The position numbers and the translations under genes are program-made. A DNA stretch of 64,000 bases from Diprion similis (lineage: Eukaryota; Arthropoda; Insecta; Hymenoptera; Diprionidae), in assembly GCF_021155765.1 (NCBI RefSeq), contig NC_060107.1, positions 18,338,501 through 18,402,500 of the forward strand, in the 5' to 3' direction. Below are positions 1-11,629 of the stretch, one piece after another. The notes under the pieces are model-generated. The model did not search any database, had not been told where the DNA came from, and worked only from the letters and a program-made list of their open reading frames with translations. The stretch's first letter is position 1. Each line of letters opens with the position of its first letter.

Positions 1-1080
1 TCAAAAATATATTTTTGAAAAAGATATTAAAAAAATACGTAAAAATTCGTAAAAGTACAAAAATCAATCATTTCAAAAAAAAGGTGTGTTTTACATTTAG
101 AATTAATTTATTCTTTTAATTTTTCAAACCACTATAAAAATTGATTGGAAAAAGCAAAAATAAAATTGATTCTGAATATAAAGCATACCTTGTTTTTTTT
201 AAATGATGAATATTTGTTTTTTTAATGATTTTTGAAATATCGAGTAATTGATTTGTCGCCGCGTTGAGGCGGAATCAAAAATTCGTCCGCTAAACTTCGG
301 ACTCCTCCCACGCCTTATCTTTGGTAGGTAGAGGGGGTCAGTTGCGGACTTTTTTGTTGAGAATTTAATCTTCTACAAAACTGTTTTTTCGGATTTTCAA
401 AATTTTTAGATTTGTTCGAACCGCAACTGAGACACCGTTTTGGCGTCCTGATTTTCGGTGGTTTTTTTTTTTTTCACCCCCTATAGCACTCGGATTTCAA
501 AAATTTATGATGAAATGTTTCTTAGAATAATGTAACGCGTCTTTACCCTAAAAATCTCGAGCTGTAGATAATTTGTTCAGTTTGTTGATGAAAATTGAGG
601 CTCATTCAAGTGGCCTAAGACAACCATTGCGAGAAATTGGCGCGAAACATTAGCTGGCCCATACGTGAAGTGCATGCTGTAGCCGGCCCCCAAGTTCCGC
701 GGAGTGGGAGAGACGCTTGCATCCCACCGCAGTTTAGCATATTCGGTGGTTGCGAAAGGTCCGTTTGAATGGTCTCCGGTTATACGCTTTATATACGTCA
801 ATATCGCGTATGCCACGTGACTTATAAGTGAGTGATCGAGTTCCTCGCGAAGACGTTGCATCATAATTGGTAAGTTTTTTCACAGTAATAAATAACAATG
901 GGGATAAATGATAACTTGCCATGGGATCTGTTGCTATATATATAAGCACGCTATTGTGTCTAAAGATGCTTCAAATTTGCCTGCCAATACGACAAAATAT
1001 AATTTAGTATAACGATGGGGCTTCTCTATAGTCCTCGTGTTTTGCTCGTCGAGTGAAAAACCAACTCTCTAAACATCTTG
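1..1080. other. AT-rich region without a recognised gene
   Basis: I see no domain here. A 95-codon open frame on the minus strand (577-864) resembles nothing I know and is probably chance. Low-complexity A/T runs dominate the first 250 bases. Confidence 0.4.
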
Positions 1081-1830
1081 TGTATATTTTCCGTTTAAAA
1101 TACGGATTTATACGTGTAAGCTTCGTTTAAAAACCGTATAATATCGTCGCGAAGTGTTTTTATCGCAGATACAGACGCTGTGATCAAATTAATGCATGTA
1201 TTAACCGGTAATAAAGTTTGTTATTTTTCATCGTTGCTTTACCGAAACGAATCGATCACCGAATTATCACAATATCTCGAAGGCGGCGAAACGCTTTTTC
1301 TTTCGTATCCAAGTTTCGCTCTGTGTATATTTTCCGTTTAAAATACGGATTTATACGTGTAAGCTTCGTTTAAAAACCGTATAATATCGTCGCGAAGTGT
1401 TTTTATCGCAGATACAGACGCTGTGGTCAAATTAATGCATGTATTAACCGGTAGAAAAGTTTGTTATTTTTCATCGTTGCTTTACCGAAACGAATCGATC
1501 ACCGAATTATGACAATGTCTCGAAGGCGGCGAAACGCTTCTTCTTTCGTATCCAAGTTTCGCTCTGTGTATATTTTCCGTTTAAAATACGGATTTATACG
1601 TGTAAGCTTCGTTTAAAAACCGTATAATATCGTCGCGAAGTGTTTTTATCGCGGATATAGACGCTGCGATTAATAATGCATGTATTACCTTGTAATAAAG
1701 TTTGTTATTTTTCATCGTTACTTTACCAAAACGAATCGATCACCAAATTGTCACAATTATGTCTAGAAAGCAATGAACGCTTCTTCTGCCGTATCTGTGT
1801 TTCGCTCTGCTGTGTACGTCTTCTGTTTTA
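1081..1830. repeat. Tandem repeat, about 242-bp unit, three copies plus a decayed fourth
   Basis: The unit beginning GTGTATATTTTCCGTTTAAA starts near 1081, 1322 and 1564, with a degenerate restart near 1808. Copies differ at a few percent of positions, and the third is the most diverged. Nothing coding is seen in it. It lies about 430 bp upstream of the TNP2-like transposase gene and could be a subterminal repeat of that element, but I cannot show this. Confidence 0.85.
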
Positions 1831-2262
1831 AATTTGTTTTATGCTTTTTTCTGAAAACTCACTCACTTATATTTCAAACTGTTCAGACTATACTGGTAAC
1901 ACGTGCAGTGTGAGTTGCTTTACGCGTAATGCGTGCTCATATATGAAAATAATCTCACCCGTGGCAAAACAACATTGTAGGTTCTTTACTTTAACGTTTT
2001 TGAAAACATTTTATCACAGTCTTGTCTGATATTTAATTCTACTTTCACACTGAGGTCAAGATTGTTTTGTAATTGATTTTCGTTTAGCATGAGATATATG
2101 TACATCTTTTGGTATCCATCACTCGATTTTTCTGTTTCAGATCATACCGATTCACCAACGACCATCATTGATTGATATCTACGTTTTCCCATACATTCAA
2201 GTAAAACTTTACTAATTCAAACAAATTTCATCAAATTAGATTTCAAACGTTCCACGAAAAAT
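1831..2262 (+). other. Upstream region of the TNP2-like transposase gene, with a likely 5' UTR splice acceptor
   Basis: A polypyrimidine tract ending in CAG near 2141 (TTTTTCTGTTTCAG) looks like a 3' splice site. The following sequence to the ATG at 2263 would be 5' UTR exon. No upstream coding exon is evident. Confidence 0.4.
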
Positions 2263-4389
2263 ATGCCACCGTGTCATTCCAAAATGATAAGCAAACGACA
2301 TTCACGTCGAAAGAGAGCACTCATCGTTCGTAATATTATGTCGTCAGTTCAGCATTTAGAATTCGGAATTGATAGTCCTTCAGCAATTAGTGATAATTTA
2401 AGACGTACAGATTACAACGGTTCTAATGAAAATTATTCTCCAAATACTGTTAGTACCACCGATTTGTGTAGCGTATCTTCACCTGAATCTGAAAATTCAC
2501 CCATAACGAATTTAGTCTCCGAATGCATGCGAGATTCACGTCACGACGATTGTAACGAATCTTACGTATTGCACGATACGAGTAGTATTTCTGACAGTTC
2601 AGAAATTGTTGATAATAGTGATACCACGGAGGAATCGTTCACATTTCGTGTTGATAAAATACAGTTTCTCTCAGATTTACGAAAATTAGCGTTTGACGGT
2701 AACCTGACGCATGCGTCCATAAATGGGTTACTTAATTTGATTATGCCGGCTTATCCTTTTTTACCAAGAGACGCCCGGAGCCTGTTACACACTCCTAGAA
2801 GCTCAGAGACGGTGACTCTTGACAATGGGGAAATGTGTTATTTTGGCTTGGAAAAGTGTTTAATACGTAAATTGAAAAGTGGGCTAAAACAACAAGTACA
2901 AGAAATCACGTTGAATATCAATATCGATGGTTTACCATTATTCAAGAGTAGCTCCACTGAACTTTGGCCTATTTTAATACGGAGTGATGCTTTCAAAAAT
3001 AACACACCCTTCATGGTTGCTGTTTTCTGTGGTGTTGGCAAGCCGCTACCTCTTAACCAGTATCTTGATACATTTATCGACGAAGTCATATCTTTGCGAG
3101 ACAGTGGTTTTCAATTCAATGGTCAAACGTTCTATGTTCGTATAGGTTATTTTACATGTGATGCACCTGCCCGGGCTATGCTGAAAATGATTAAAGGACA
3201 CACAAGCCGCTACGGATGTGAGCGGTGTGTCATTCAAACAAAAACCGAAAATAGAAAGTTATTCTTTCCGGCAAATAGAATAAGGTCCGATAGATTAAGA
3301 TTGGATAGCGATTTTTTGTCGGAAAACATCGATTGGCTACATATGAAGGGAGAATCGCCTCTACTTCGCTTGCAAATAGGTCTTGTAAGGCAATTCGTAC
3401 TGGATTCACTACACTTAATATATTATGGAATCATGAAACGATTGATTGTGAAACGATGGATCGAAGGAGATCGAAATTGTAAACTTTCGCGATATAATTT
3501 GGCTTCAATCGATTTCAACATACAAAATATAAAACCATTCGTTACAAAAGATTTTGTTCGAAAACCTCGTAGTTTGTGCGAAGTTAAACGGTGGAAGGCC
3601 ACTGAATTTCGATTTTTTCTACTGTATGCGGGTCCAGTTGTTTTGTTCAATGTTCTTGACGACATCAAGTATCGTCATTTTCTGCTACTTCATACTGCAG
3701 TTAGAATTTTATCAAATGAAAAACTGATCTCCTTGTATCTTGATACGGCAAAGCAGGCCATAGAACTTTTTGTTTCACAGTCGGCTGAGCTGTATGATCG
3801 CTTTTTTGTTACTTATAATGTTCATTCTTTACTACATGTTTGTGACGATGTAGAAGCGTATGGACCACTAGAGAATTATAGTTGCTTCCCTTTTGAAAGT
3901 TATCTTAACCAGATAAAACGACGGATCCGTTCAAAGCAGTCACCTCTTCAACAGATAAGCAACAGGGTTGCCGAGTTAGAAACTATGGATTCAGAAGTTG
4001 AATGTTCAGTAAATGGCATTATTCCTAAACGAGTAAAATATCCGCATCCGAACGAGAACGATTACTTCGAATGTGACTCACTGACTTATCACGATTTGAA
4101 AATTTCAACTAGACGTCCAGATAACGTAGTGGCGATTGGTCGGACAGTTTATGTGATTGAAACAATTTTTTACATTGCTGGAAGGTACAAATGCATTGGA
4201 ACTCCATTTAAATATCTACACAGTTTATATCAAAACCCAATACGGTCGTCAAAGTTGGGCATTTATTTCGCTCAAAGTTATCGAGGTCCAACCACTTTCT
4301 TAGTTGATGAAATATCCCATAAATGTATGAGATTTCCCTTCAAAGATGGCTTTGCCATTTTTCCGGTACTTCATCAAATAAAAGTTTGA
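2263..4389 (+). CDS. TNP2/CACTA-like (CMC superfamily) transposase, copy A, intact
   Basis: A 708-residue single open frame with no internal stop. The N-terminal 130 residues are basic then Ser/Asp-rich. The core carries the NINIDGLPLFKSS motif (Asp near residue 221), TCDAPARAM (Asp near 300) followed by a GC-x2-C zinc-binding pair, DSLHLIYYGIMKR (near 380), and a C-terminal block with NVHSLLHVCDDV and FPFESYLNQIKR (Glu near 545). This order matches plant and animal TNP2/DUF4218-type transposases. The start is the first ATG after a likely 5' UTR splice acceptor. An insertion-split relative (copy B) lies at 24.1-38.35 kb on the other strand. Terminal inverted repeats were not found, so the superfamily call rests on the protein alone. 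A domesticated gene is an alternative. Confidence 0.75.
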   Translation: MPPCHSKMISKRHSRRKRALIVRNIMSSVQHLEFGIDSPSAISDNLRRTDYNGSNENYSPNTVSTTDLCSVSSPESENSPITNLVSECMRDSRHDDCNESYVLHDTSSISDSSEIVDNSDTTEESFTFRVDKIQFLSDLRKLAFDGNLTHASINGLLNLIMPAYPFLPRDARSLLHTPRSSETVTLDNGEMCYFGLEKCLIRKLKSGLKQQVQEITLNINIDGLPLFKSSSTELWPILIRSDAFKNNTPFMVAVFCGVGKPLPLNQYLDTFIDEVISLRDSGFQFNGQTFYVRIGYFTCDAPARAMLKMIKGHTSRYGCERCVIQTKTENRKLFFPANRIRSDRLRLDSDFLSENIDWLHMKGESPLLRLQIGLVRQFVLDSLHLIYYGIMKRLIVKRWIEGDRNCKLSRYNLASIDFNIQNIKPFVTKDFVRKPRSLCEVKRWKATEFRFFLLYAGPVVLFNVLDDIKYRHFLLLHTAVRILSNEKLISLYLDTAKQAIELFVSQSAELYDRFFVTYNVHSLLHVCDDVEAYGPLENYSCFPFESYLNQIKRRIRSKQSPLQQISNRVAELETMDSEVECSVNGIIPKRVKYPHPNENDYFECDSLTYHDLKISTRRPDNVVAIGRTVYVIETIFYIAGRYKCIGTPFKYLHSLYQNPIRSSKLGIYFAQSYRGPTTFLVDEISHKCMRFPFKDGFAIFPVLHQIKV

Positions 4390-4545
4390 ATAAATTAGTT
4401 TTGTCTTCTCGCGGAAAAAGTACGTAATGTACACGAGACACGTGCGATATTTCTTGGAACGTTGTATTTTAAATTTAAAAAAAAAAAAGCAAGGATTATA
4501 TTTGCTACATTTAGACATTTTCACATAAGACTGGGCTGAGGAACT

Positions 4546-6901
4546 ATGTATGCTATCGTGGAATTTAAGAAGGGCAAAGACAGAACGTGTGCTGTAGTTC
4601 CTCTGCTATGGCTGGTGGACAACAGAACTAGATGTTATTGGCCACGGAAGGCAACTGAGAAGTTGTTCAACATAGCTGTTGAGCGGAGAACACCCTATGC
4701 GAAATCTTGGCCTTTATACTCCGTACATCGAGTACTGGATACAAACGGTACGTACCACATGCTATACGAACAATGCAAGGCGCGTATTGACGTTTTTTGG
4801 TTTCGGAATTCCAAACTCCAAAACAGATACTAATCATCCTTCGAATATAAAAATAGAACAAATATCTAGCTAATAATCGCGTAATAAAAAAGTTCCTACA
4901 TACATACATGAACGTGCGTTATACATTTTGCAGGCGTACATTCGTCCTTCTTTTATACGTTGCAGGCGTTACGTGAATTATTGGAATACAATTTTGATCA
5001 TGAATTAGTCAGGAAAGAATTCAAACTTCAGTTTCAGAAGGTTTGAAGAATTTCGGATATTGGAAATTGCAAGTCTATGATTACTTTGATGTACTTCTAT
5101 CCAAAGCATTACTGAGAATCAGTTATATCTATCATCTTTATACACCAAGCTTCAGTTGCTCGTGTAAACAAAAAGTTTCAGCACTCATTTTTGAATCCTA
5201 TCTGCTTACTCCATATCAATCACTACGCTGCCAGTAGCTACATCCTATATGTATATAAAAATTCAAGGTGTCAAGATCTAATTTACTGAACTTGATATTT
5301 TTAGCGGACTACGAAGCTATTATGGATCGACTAAAAGAAATTCTGGACAACGGTACCTCCGAAGACGGAGGAGTGACGACGCAACATATAGACATGGAGC
5401 CACTCGTCTCGAATGTTGAGGAAAATGGTAATTCTGTTATAGAGTCTCAGAATGAAAATGCTGAAACAAGTACACATAGGAAACGTATGCACGGCAGCAG
5501 CACTTATTCATCCTCACATTCATCGGATAATGAAAATTCAACGAACGAGTCGCGTAAGCGCCGTAAACATAAAAAACAAAGGCATCAGGAATCAAAATCG
5601 AAAAAGCGTAGGCACAGCACTCCAGAGCAGCCACATAATTTACAGGATTCCTCTAGTAATGGCTTTGGCAAAGATGACGACCATTCAAGGCACAGCATTC
5701 CTCAACAGAACAAACACTCACAATCTGACTATACTTCGGGATTGATGAATACTAGCTGCCCAGGAGCAAGATCCCTTGAAGCATCCACTACTGAGAAAGT
5801 GACGAAACCCGCTACTCCACGAACTGGCGGAAATATACCGGACCGCTATATTACTCCTCATCGTCTTTCTGACTACATGCCAGATGATTTGAGTGCAGTT
5901 CTGACTCCTTCGTTACATCGTCATCCACCAACGCCACGCTCTTCTGTGAACAATCCATCATCGGTCCAACCTATGGACAACGGAGCATTCCAAGAACGAG
6001 TATTAAACAGGCTTGAACAAATATACAAGGAGCAAGAAGACCAGCATCAATTGATTACCCGAATTTTGATCATGTTAGAGGCTTCTTTAGAACCAAATAA
6101 AATACCTACTGGAATGCCTGAGTTTCCTCTAACGGACATGGCTTCGTTCGAAGAACTGGACGAGCTTTTGAAATCCGAAGTCCATTTCAAATATTTGGTA
6201 AGTGATGATGGCAAATAGAAATATGATTTTTGTAAAACCGATACTCTTTTCACCAGCAAAAATTGGTGTTCATTGACAAGACACCTGTATGGCTTACTGA
6301 CGGATGAGAATTTCAGACTATACAATTTATTAAATGGTGTTTCTTGAGATGCATACAATCAGCACCACTTCATGAATGCTGACTAATTATGAACAAGAAT
6401 TATCAGACTTAGAATCACTGTGACACTGAAAAATTTGAACATTAAAGCAAAATATATACCTTGTGTAATGAATATTGTATAATTGTAGAAAACTAGGCTG
6501 TCATCGATCGGAGGTAACTGTCAGAGAGCAAGTGTGATGAGCATGATGCGATTCCTGCTTACCAATAAACTGGCGATCAGGTTTAATTGGGCGGGACAGA
6601 ACAACAAAATACGCTTTAAGGGAGTCAAGGTTATGGCAGTTATAATGGGTATGCATATTCATTACAGATATTGACCATCTTTAATAGCTTAATTTATTTT
6701 ATTTTAAACATGTTGAGTGTAAAATATTGTGACTACTCATCTGAATAAAATTATAAAATAAGTTTTGTTTTTAACAAAGATGCCGCTAAGGTCCAGTTTA
6801 AGGGAAAGCATTCTTCCGACAAATACATCATCGATGCAGTACAAAGCTGGCTGAAACTTGCAAAAAGTAGATTCTTGTATGAGTCAGGCAAGAAGGCATG
6901 A
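4546..6901 (+). CDS. DUF4806-domain protein, five predicted exons
   Basis: Predicted exons are 4546-4747, 4934-5040, 5268-6197, 6489-6648 and 6780-6901. Their sum is 1521 nt, so the frame stays open to a TGA and gives about 506 residues. Exon 1 has the N-terminal YAIVEF...CYWP module typical of insect DUF4806 proteins. Exon 3 is Ser/Lys/Arg-rich with nuclear-localisation-like clusters, then ends with the conserved FPL segment. Exon 4 reads IGGNCQRASVM...FNWAGQ, and exon 5 gives the terminal segment with a WLKLAKSRF motif. Most splice sites are good (GTAAGT at 6198; TTGTAG at 6488), but the exon 3 acceptor at 5267 is weak and uncertain. The function of the family is unknown. The gene starts 156 bp after the transposase on the same strand, which suggests a second element-encoded protein. 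Confidence 0.7.
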
Positions 6902-7049
6902 GGCATTCAATTCACAGTTGACGTAGCAACTTATCAACATCTTCATCAATATCGGCAATATTTTATAACTATTATATGTTATAAAAGATGCTTATACTGT
7001 GTCGCCTGAATATATCACGTGGCTCCGGTTTTCACTTTATTTACTCAGG

Positions 7050-10000
7050 AATATTTTGTATTCGTACCTGTAAAAAAGTCATGTTAGTTTGTATTGCGAA
7101 AGAGTTTCATGATGTAATTTATCATTATTGTTGACTTACCTATATTTTTGTAGCTATACGGGATGAAAGATCCTTCTAGTTTGTCACACAAAGGTGTTCG
7201 ATTTGTCATTCTATCCACTTACATAATTTTGTATTCGTACCTGTAAGAAAGTCATGTTAGTTTGTATTGCGAAAGAGTTTCATGACTGACGTAACTTATC
7301 GTTATTGTTGACTTACCTATATTGTTGTAGCTATACGAGATGAAAGATCCTTTAGTTTGTTACACAAAGATGTTCGGCTAGTCATTCTATTCACTAACAT
7401 ATATTTTGTATTCGTACCTGTAAAAAGTCATATTAGTTTGTATTGCGAAAATGTTTCATGACTGATGTAATTTATCGTTATTGTTGACTTACCTATATTT
7501 TTGTAGCTATGCGGGATAAAAGATCCTTTTAGTTCGTTACACAAAGATGTTCGGCTAGTCATTCTATTCACTAACATATATTTTGTATTCGTATCTGTAA
7601 AAACGTGATGTTAGTTTATATTCCGAAAGAGTTTCCTGACTGACGTAATTTATCGTTATTGTTGACTGACCTATATTGTTGTAGCTATACGGGATAAAAG
7701 ATCCTTTTAGTTTGTTACACAAAAGTGTTCGATTTGTCATTCTATCCACTTACGTATATTTTGTATTCGTACCTGTAGAAAACTCATGTTAGTTTGTATT
7801 GCGAAAGATTTTCATGACTGACGTCACTTATCGTTATTGCTGACTTACCTATATTGTTGTAGCTATACGGGATAAAAGATCCTTTTAGTTTGTTACACAA
7901 AAGTGTTCGATTTGTCATTCTATCCACTTACATATATTTTGTATTCGTACCTGTAAAAAAGCCATGTTAGTTTGTATTGCGAAAGATTTTCATGACTGAC
8001 GTCACTTATCGTTATTGCTGACTTACCTATATTGTTGTAGCTATACGGGATAAAAGATTCTTTTAGTTTGTGACACAATGGTGTTCGATTTGTCATTCTA
8101 TCCACTTACATATATTTTGTATTCGTACCTGTAAAAAAGTCATGTTACTTTGTATTGCGAAAGAGTTTCATGACTAACGTAACTTATCGTTATTGTTGAC
8201 TTACCTATATTGTTGTAGCTATACGAGATGAAAGATCCTTTAGTTTGTTACACAAAGATGTTCGGCTAGTCATTCTATTCACTAACATATATTTTGTATT
8301 CGTACCTGTAAAAAGTCATATTAGTTTGTATTGCGAAAATGTTTCATGACTGATGTAATTTATCGTTATTGTTGACTTACCTATATTTTTGTAGCTATGC
8401 GGGATAAAAGATCCTTTTAGTTCGTTACACAAAGATGTTCGGCTAGTCATTCTATTCACTAACATATATTTTGTATTCGTATCTGTAAAAACGTGATGTT
8501 AGTTTATATTCCGAAAGAGTTTCCTGACTGACGTAATTTATCGTTATTGTTGACTTACCTATATTGTTGTAGCTATACGGGATAAAAGATCCTTTTAGTT
8601 TGTTACACAAAAGTGTTCGATTTGTCATTCTATCCACTTACGTATATTTTGTATTCGTACCTGTAGAAAACTCATGTTAGTTTGTATTGCGAAAGATTTT
8701 CATGACTGACGTCACTTATCGTTATTGCTGACTTACCTATATTGTTGTAGCTATACGGGATAAAAGATTCTTTTAGTTTGTGACACAATGGTGTTCGATT
8801 TGTCATTCTATCCACTTACATATATTTTGTATTCGTACCTGTAAAAAAGTCATGTTACTTTGTATTGCGAAAGAGTTTCATGACTAACGTAACTTATCGT
8901 TATTGTTGACTTACCTATATTGTTGTAGCTATACGAGATGAAAGATCCTTTAGTTTGTTACACAAAGATGTTCGGCTAGTCATTCTATTCACTAACATAT
9001 ATTTTGTATTCGTACCTGTAAAAAGTCATATTAGTTTGTATTGCGAAAATGTTTCATGACTGATGTAATTTATCGTTATTGTTGACTTACCTATATTTTT
9101 GTAGCTATGCGGGATAAAAGATCCTTTTAGTTCGTTACACAAAGATGTTCGGCTAGTCATTCTATTCACTAACATATATTTTGTATTCGTATCTGTAAAA
9201 ACGTGATGTTAGTTTATATTCCGAAAGAGTTTCCTGACTGACGTAATTTATCGTTATTGTTGACTTACCTATATTGTTGTAGCTATACGGGATAAAAGAT
9301 CCTTTTAGTTTGTTACACAAAAGTGTTCGATTTGTCATTCTATCCACTTACGTATATTTTGTATTCGTACCTGTAGAAAACTCATGTTAGTTTGTATTGC
9401 GAAAGATTTTCATGACTGACGTCACTTATCGTTATTGCTGACTTACCTATATTGTTGTAGCTATACGGGATAAAAGATCCTTTTAGTTTGTTACACAAAA
9501 GTGTTCGATTTGTCATTCTATCCACTTACATATATTTTGTATTCGTACCTGTAAAAAAGCCATGTTAGTTTGTATTGCGAAAGATTTTCATGACTGACGT
9601 CACTTATCGTTATTGCTGACTTACCTATATTGTTGTAGCTATACGGGATAAAAGATTCTTTTAGTTTGTGACACAATGGTGTTCGATTTGTCATTCTATC
9701 CACTTACATATATTTTGTATTCGTACCTGTAAAAAAGTCATGTTACTTTGTATTGCGAAAGAGTTTCATGACTAACGTAACTTATCATTATTGCTGACTT
9801 GCCTATATTATTGTATTTATATACAGGATAAAAGATCCTTTCAGTTTGTTACACAAAGATGTTGGTTTGTCGTTCTATCCACTTACATATATTTTGTATT
9901 CGTACCTGTAAAAAAGTCATGATAGTTTGTATTGCGAAAGAGTTTCGTGACTGATGTAATTTATCGTTAAATTGTTTACTTACGCATATTTTTGTAGCTA

Positions 10001-10230
10001 TACGGGATGAAAGATCCTCCTAGTTTTTCACACAAAGATGTCGGTTTGTAATTCTATTCACTTACATGTCGTTTGTATTCGTACCTATAAAAACGTCTAC
10101 GTAGTTTGTATTGCGAACGAGTTTCGTGACTGATATCATTTATTGTTATTGTTCACTTAAGTATATTTCATATCTGTACCTGAAGAATGTTAATTTCAGT
10201 TTGCATTGTAATGAAGTTTGGTTGTTTATC
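7050..10230. repeat. Satellite array, about 178-bp monomer, about 18 copies, with 4-mer higher-order repeat
   Basis: The anchor TTTTGTATTCGTACCTGTA recurs near 7058, 7231, 7408, 7585, 7763, 7941, 8119, 8296, 8473, 8651, 8829, 9006, 9183, 9361, 9539, 9717, 9896 and 10075, giving a 177-179 bp period. Blocks of four monomers repeat almost exactly at about 710 bp (for example 8119-8828 and 8829-9538). Outer monomers are more diverged than inner ones, as expected for an array homogenised by unequal crossover. Short minus-strand open frames in the monomers are by-products of the repeat, not genes. Confidence 0.95.
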
Positions 10231-11629
10231 GAATTCCTTTTTTTTTAATTTCAAATACTCTGGTATTGCGTGTAGCGTTCTTTGCAACAGAAAAAATCAA
10301 AGGCAACCAATGATATGTAATATTTTGAATTGAAGCATTACTACGAATCTGTGATATCTACTTTAAGTTGCATTCAACACGACGTAACTTCGAATGTAGA
10401 TAGGTAACAATGTGAAATTTGCAAAATAAAGACATGATTATATAAAAGCAATGAAAATAAATTCAATTTGTATACTTACCGTACTTTAAACTTGATCGTA
10501 TCGAAAGGAATACAAAACGTCTTTTATATACGTACAAAAATAAGACAAACGTCCGCCTGAAAAATGTAAAATCTATGCATATGTACGTATAAACGTTTAT
10601 TATTCGACTTTTAAGTCCGATTCGTCTAATTTTTGTTGATATACATATATAAAACATCTTACATTTGTTGAGAATATCTTACACATTGAACTAAATAAAG
10701 GGTCTCAAAGAGAGGGGAATTTATACATTTGATTAGATCCTTACCTTGCTATCCTAAAACCTTGCTATATTACGTATTTAAATGGGTTATGAACGTAAAA
10801 ACTGATGTTCCTTCACCCTTGTTAAGTGGTAGGCTGGATATTCATTTAATGCGTGTAAGACACGTATCAAATTACACATTTACAATCGGGTTATTACTAT
10901 AGGTGAATTAGAGCAACAGACTTCAAACGTATATATATTGCTAATATTATACTTGCAGGAATATTCGTTTTAAAAACCTTGGTGTAGTACGTATAAAAAT
11001 GGGTTAATTGACATAAAAAATAACGTTCATATCTACCATCATCTAGTGGTAGTCTTGACGGTCATGTGATACGTATAAGACACGTATTTCATATACATTA
11101 ACAATTGGGTTACTATTATACATGAATCGTAGCAACGTACTTAAAGCGTATAAATATAACTTATATTATACTCACATAAATATCCGTTTTAAAAACCTTC
11201 CCCCAATACGTATAAGAATTGGTTAATAAACGTTGAAGTCAACGTTTATGTGGCGGACATTCTGAAGACTGTTATCCGTTCTTCATGAACGTTTTTTAAA
11301 CTAATGGTTCATACTCTTTCTCAACGTTTATTATACTATCGTGTGTTCATTGGGTTCCGACATATTCGTTCGATTATTTTACCGAGTCCGCGGATACCGT
11401 TACACCACGACACTAGGATGGCGACCACGTGTCGACCAACAAGAGAAAAAAAAAAATCGAGATAACACTTTATTTATTTTAATGTCCACCGTTCTTTCGA
11501 CTACACAAATCTATTTTTCTGCAGGCTGCTTGCCTGGGCCCATAACCTATTGAGGATTGTGTAGGAATGTATGAGTGGTGAGAGAAGAAATATAAAGGTT
11601 CGGATAATGTAGACGTATGTGTTTATTGT
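10231..11629. repeat. Noncoding stretch with a decayed repeat of about 210 bp
   Basis: Between about 10740 and 11240 a unit with AAAAACCTT, an ATGGGTTA-type segment, a GTAAGACACGTAT-like segment and GGGTTACTATTA-like sequence appears two to three times in diverged form. No gene is visible. It lies just upstream of the Polinton-type genes and could be part of an element end. Confidence 0.45.

Noticed and set aside
2263-4389. TNP2-like frame as a conserved host gene
   Set aside because: A second, decayed copy in the same window and the transposase motifs favour a mobile element; domestication remains only a possibility.
7564-9703. Repeated 61-codon minus-strand open frames at regular spacing
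   Set aside because: They are translations of the satellite monomer; spacing and variation follow the 178-bp repeat, not codon constraint.
7050-10230. CRISPR-like array
   Set aside because: Unit length is about 178 bp with no short repeat plus unique spacer pattern, and the genome is eukaryotic.
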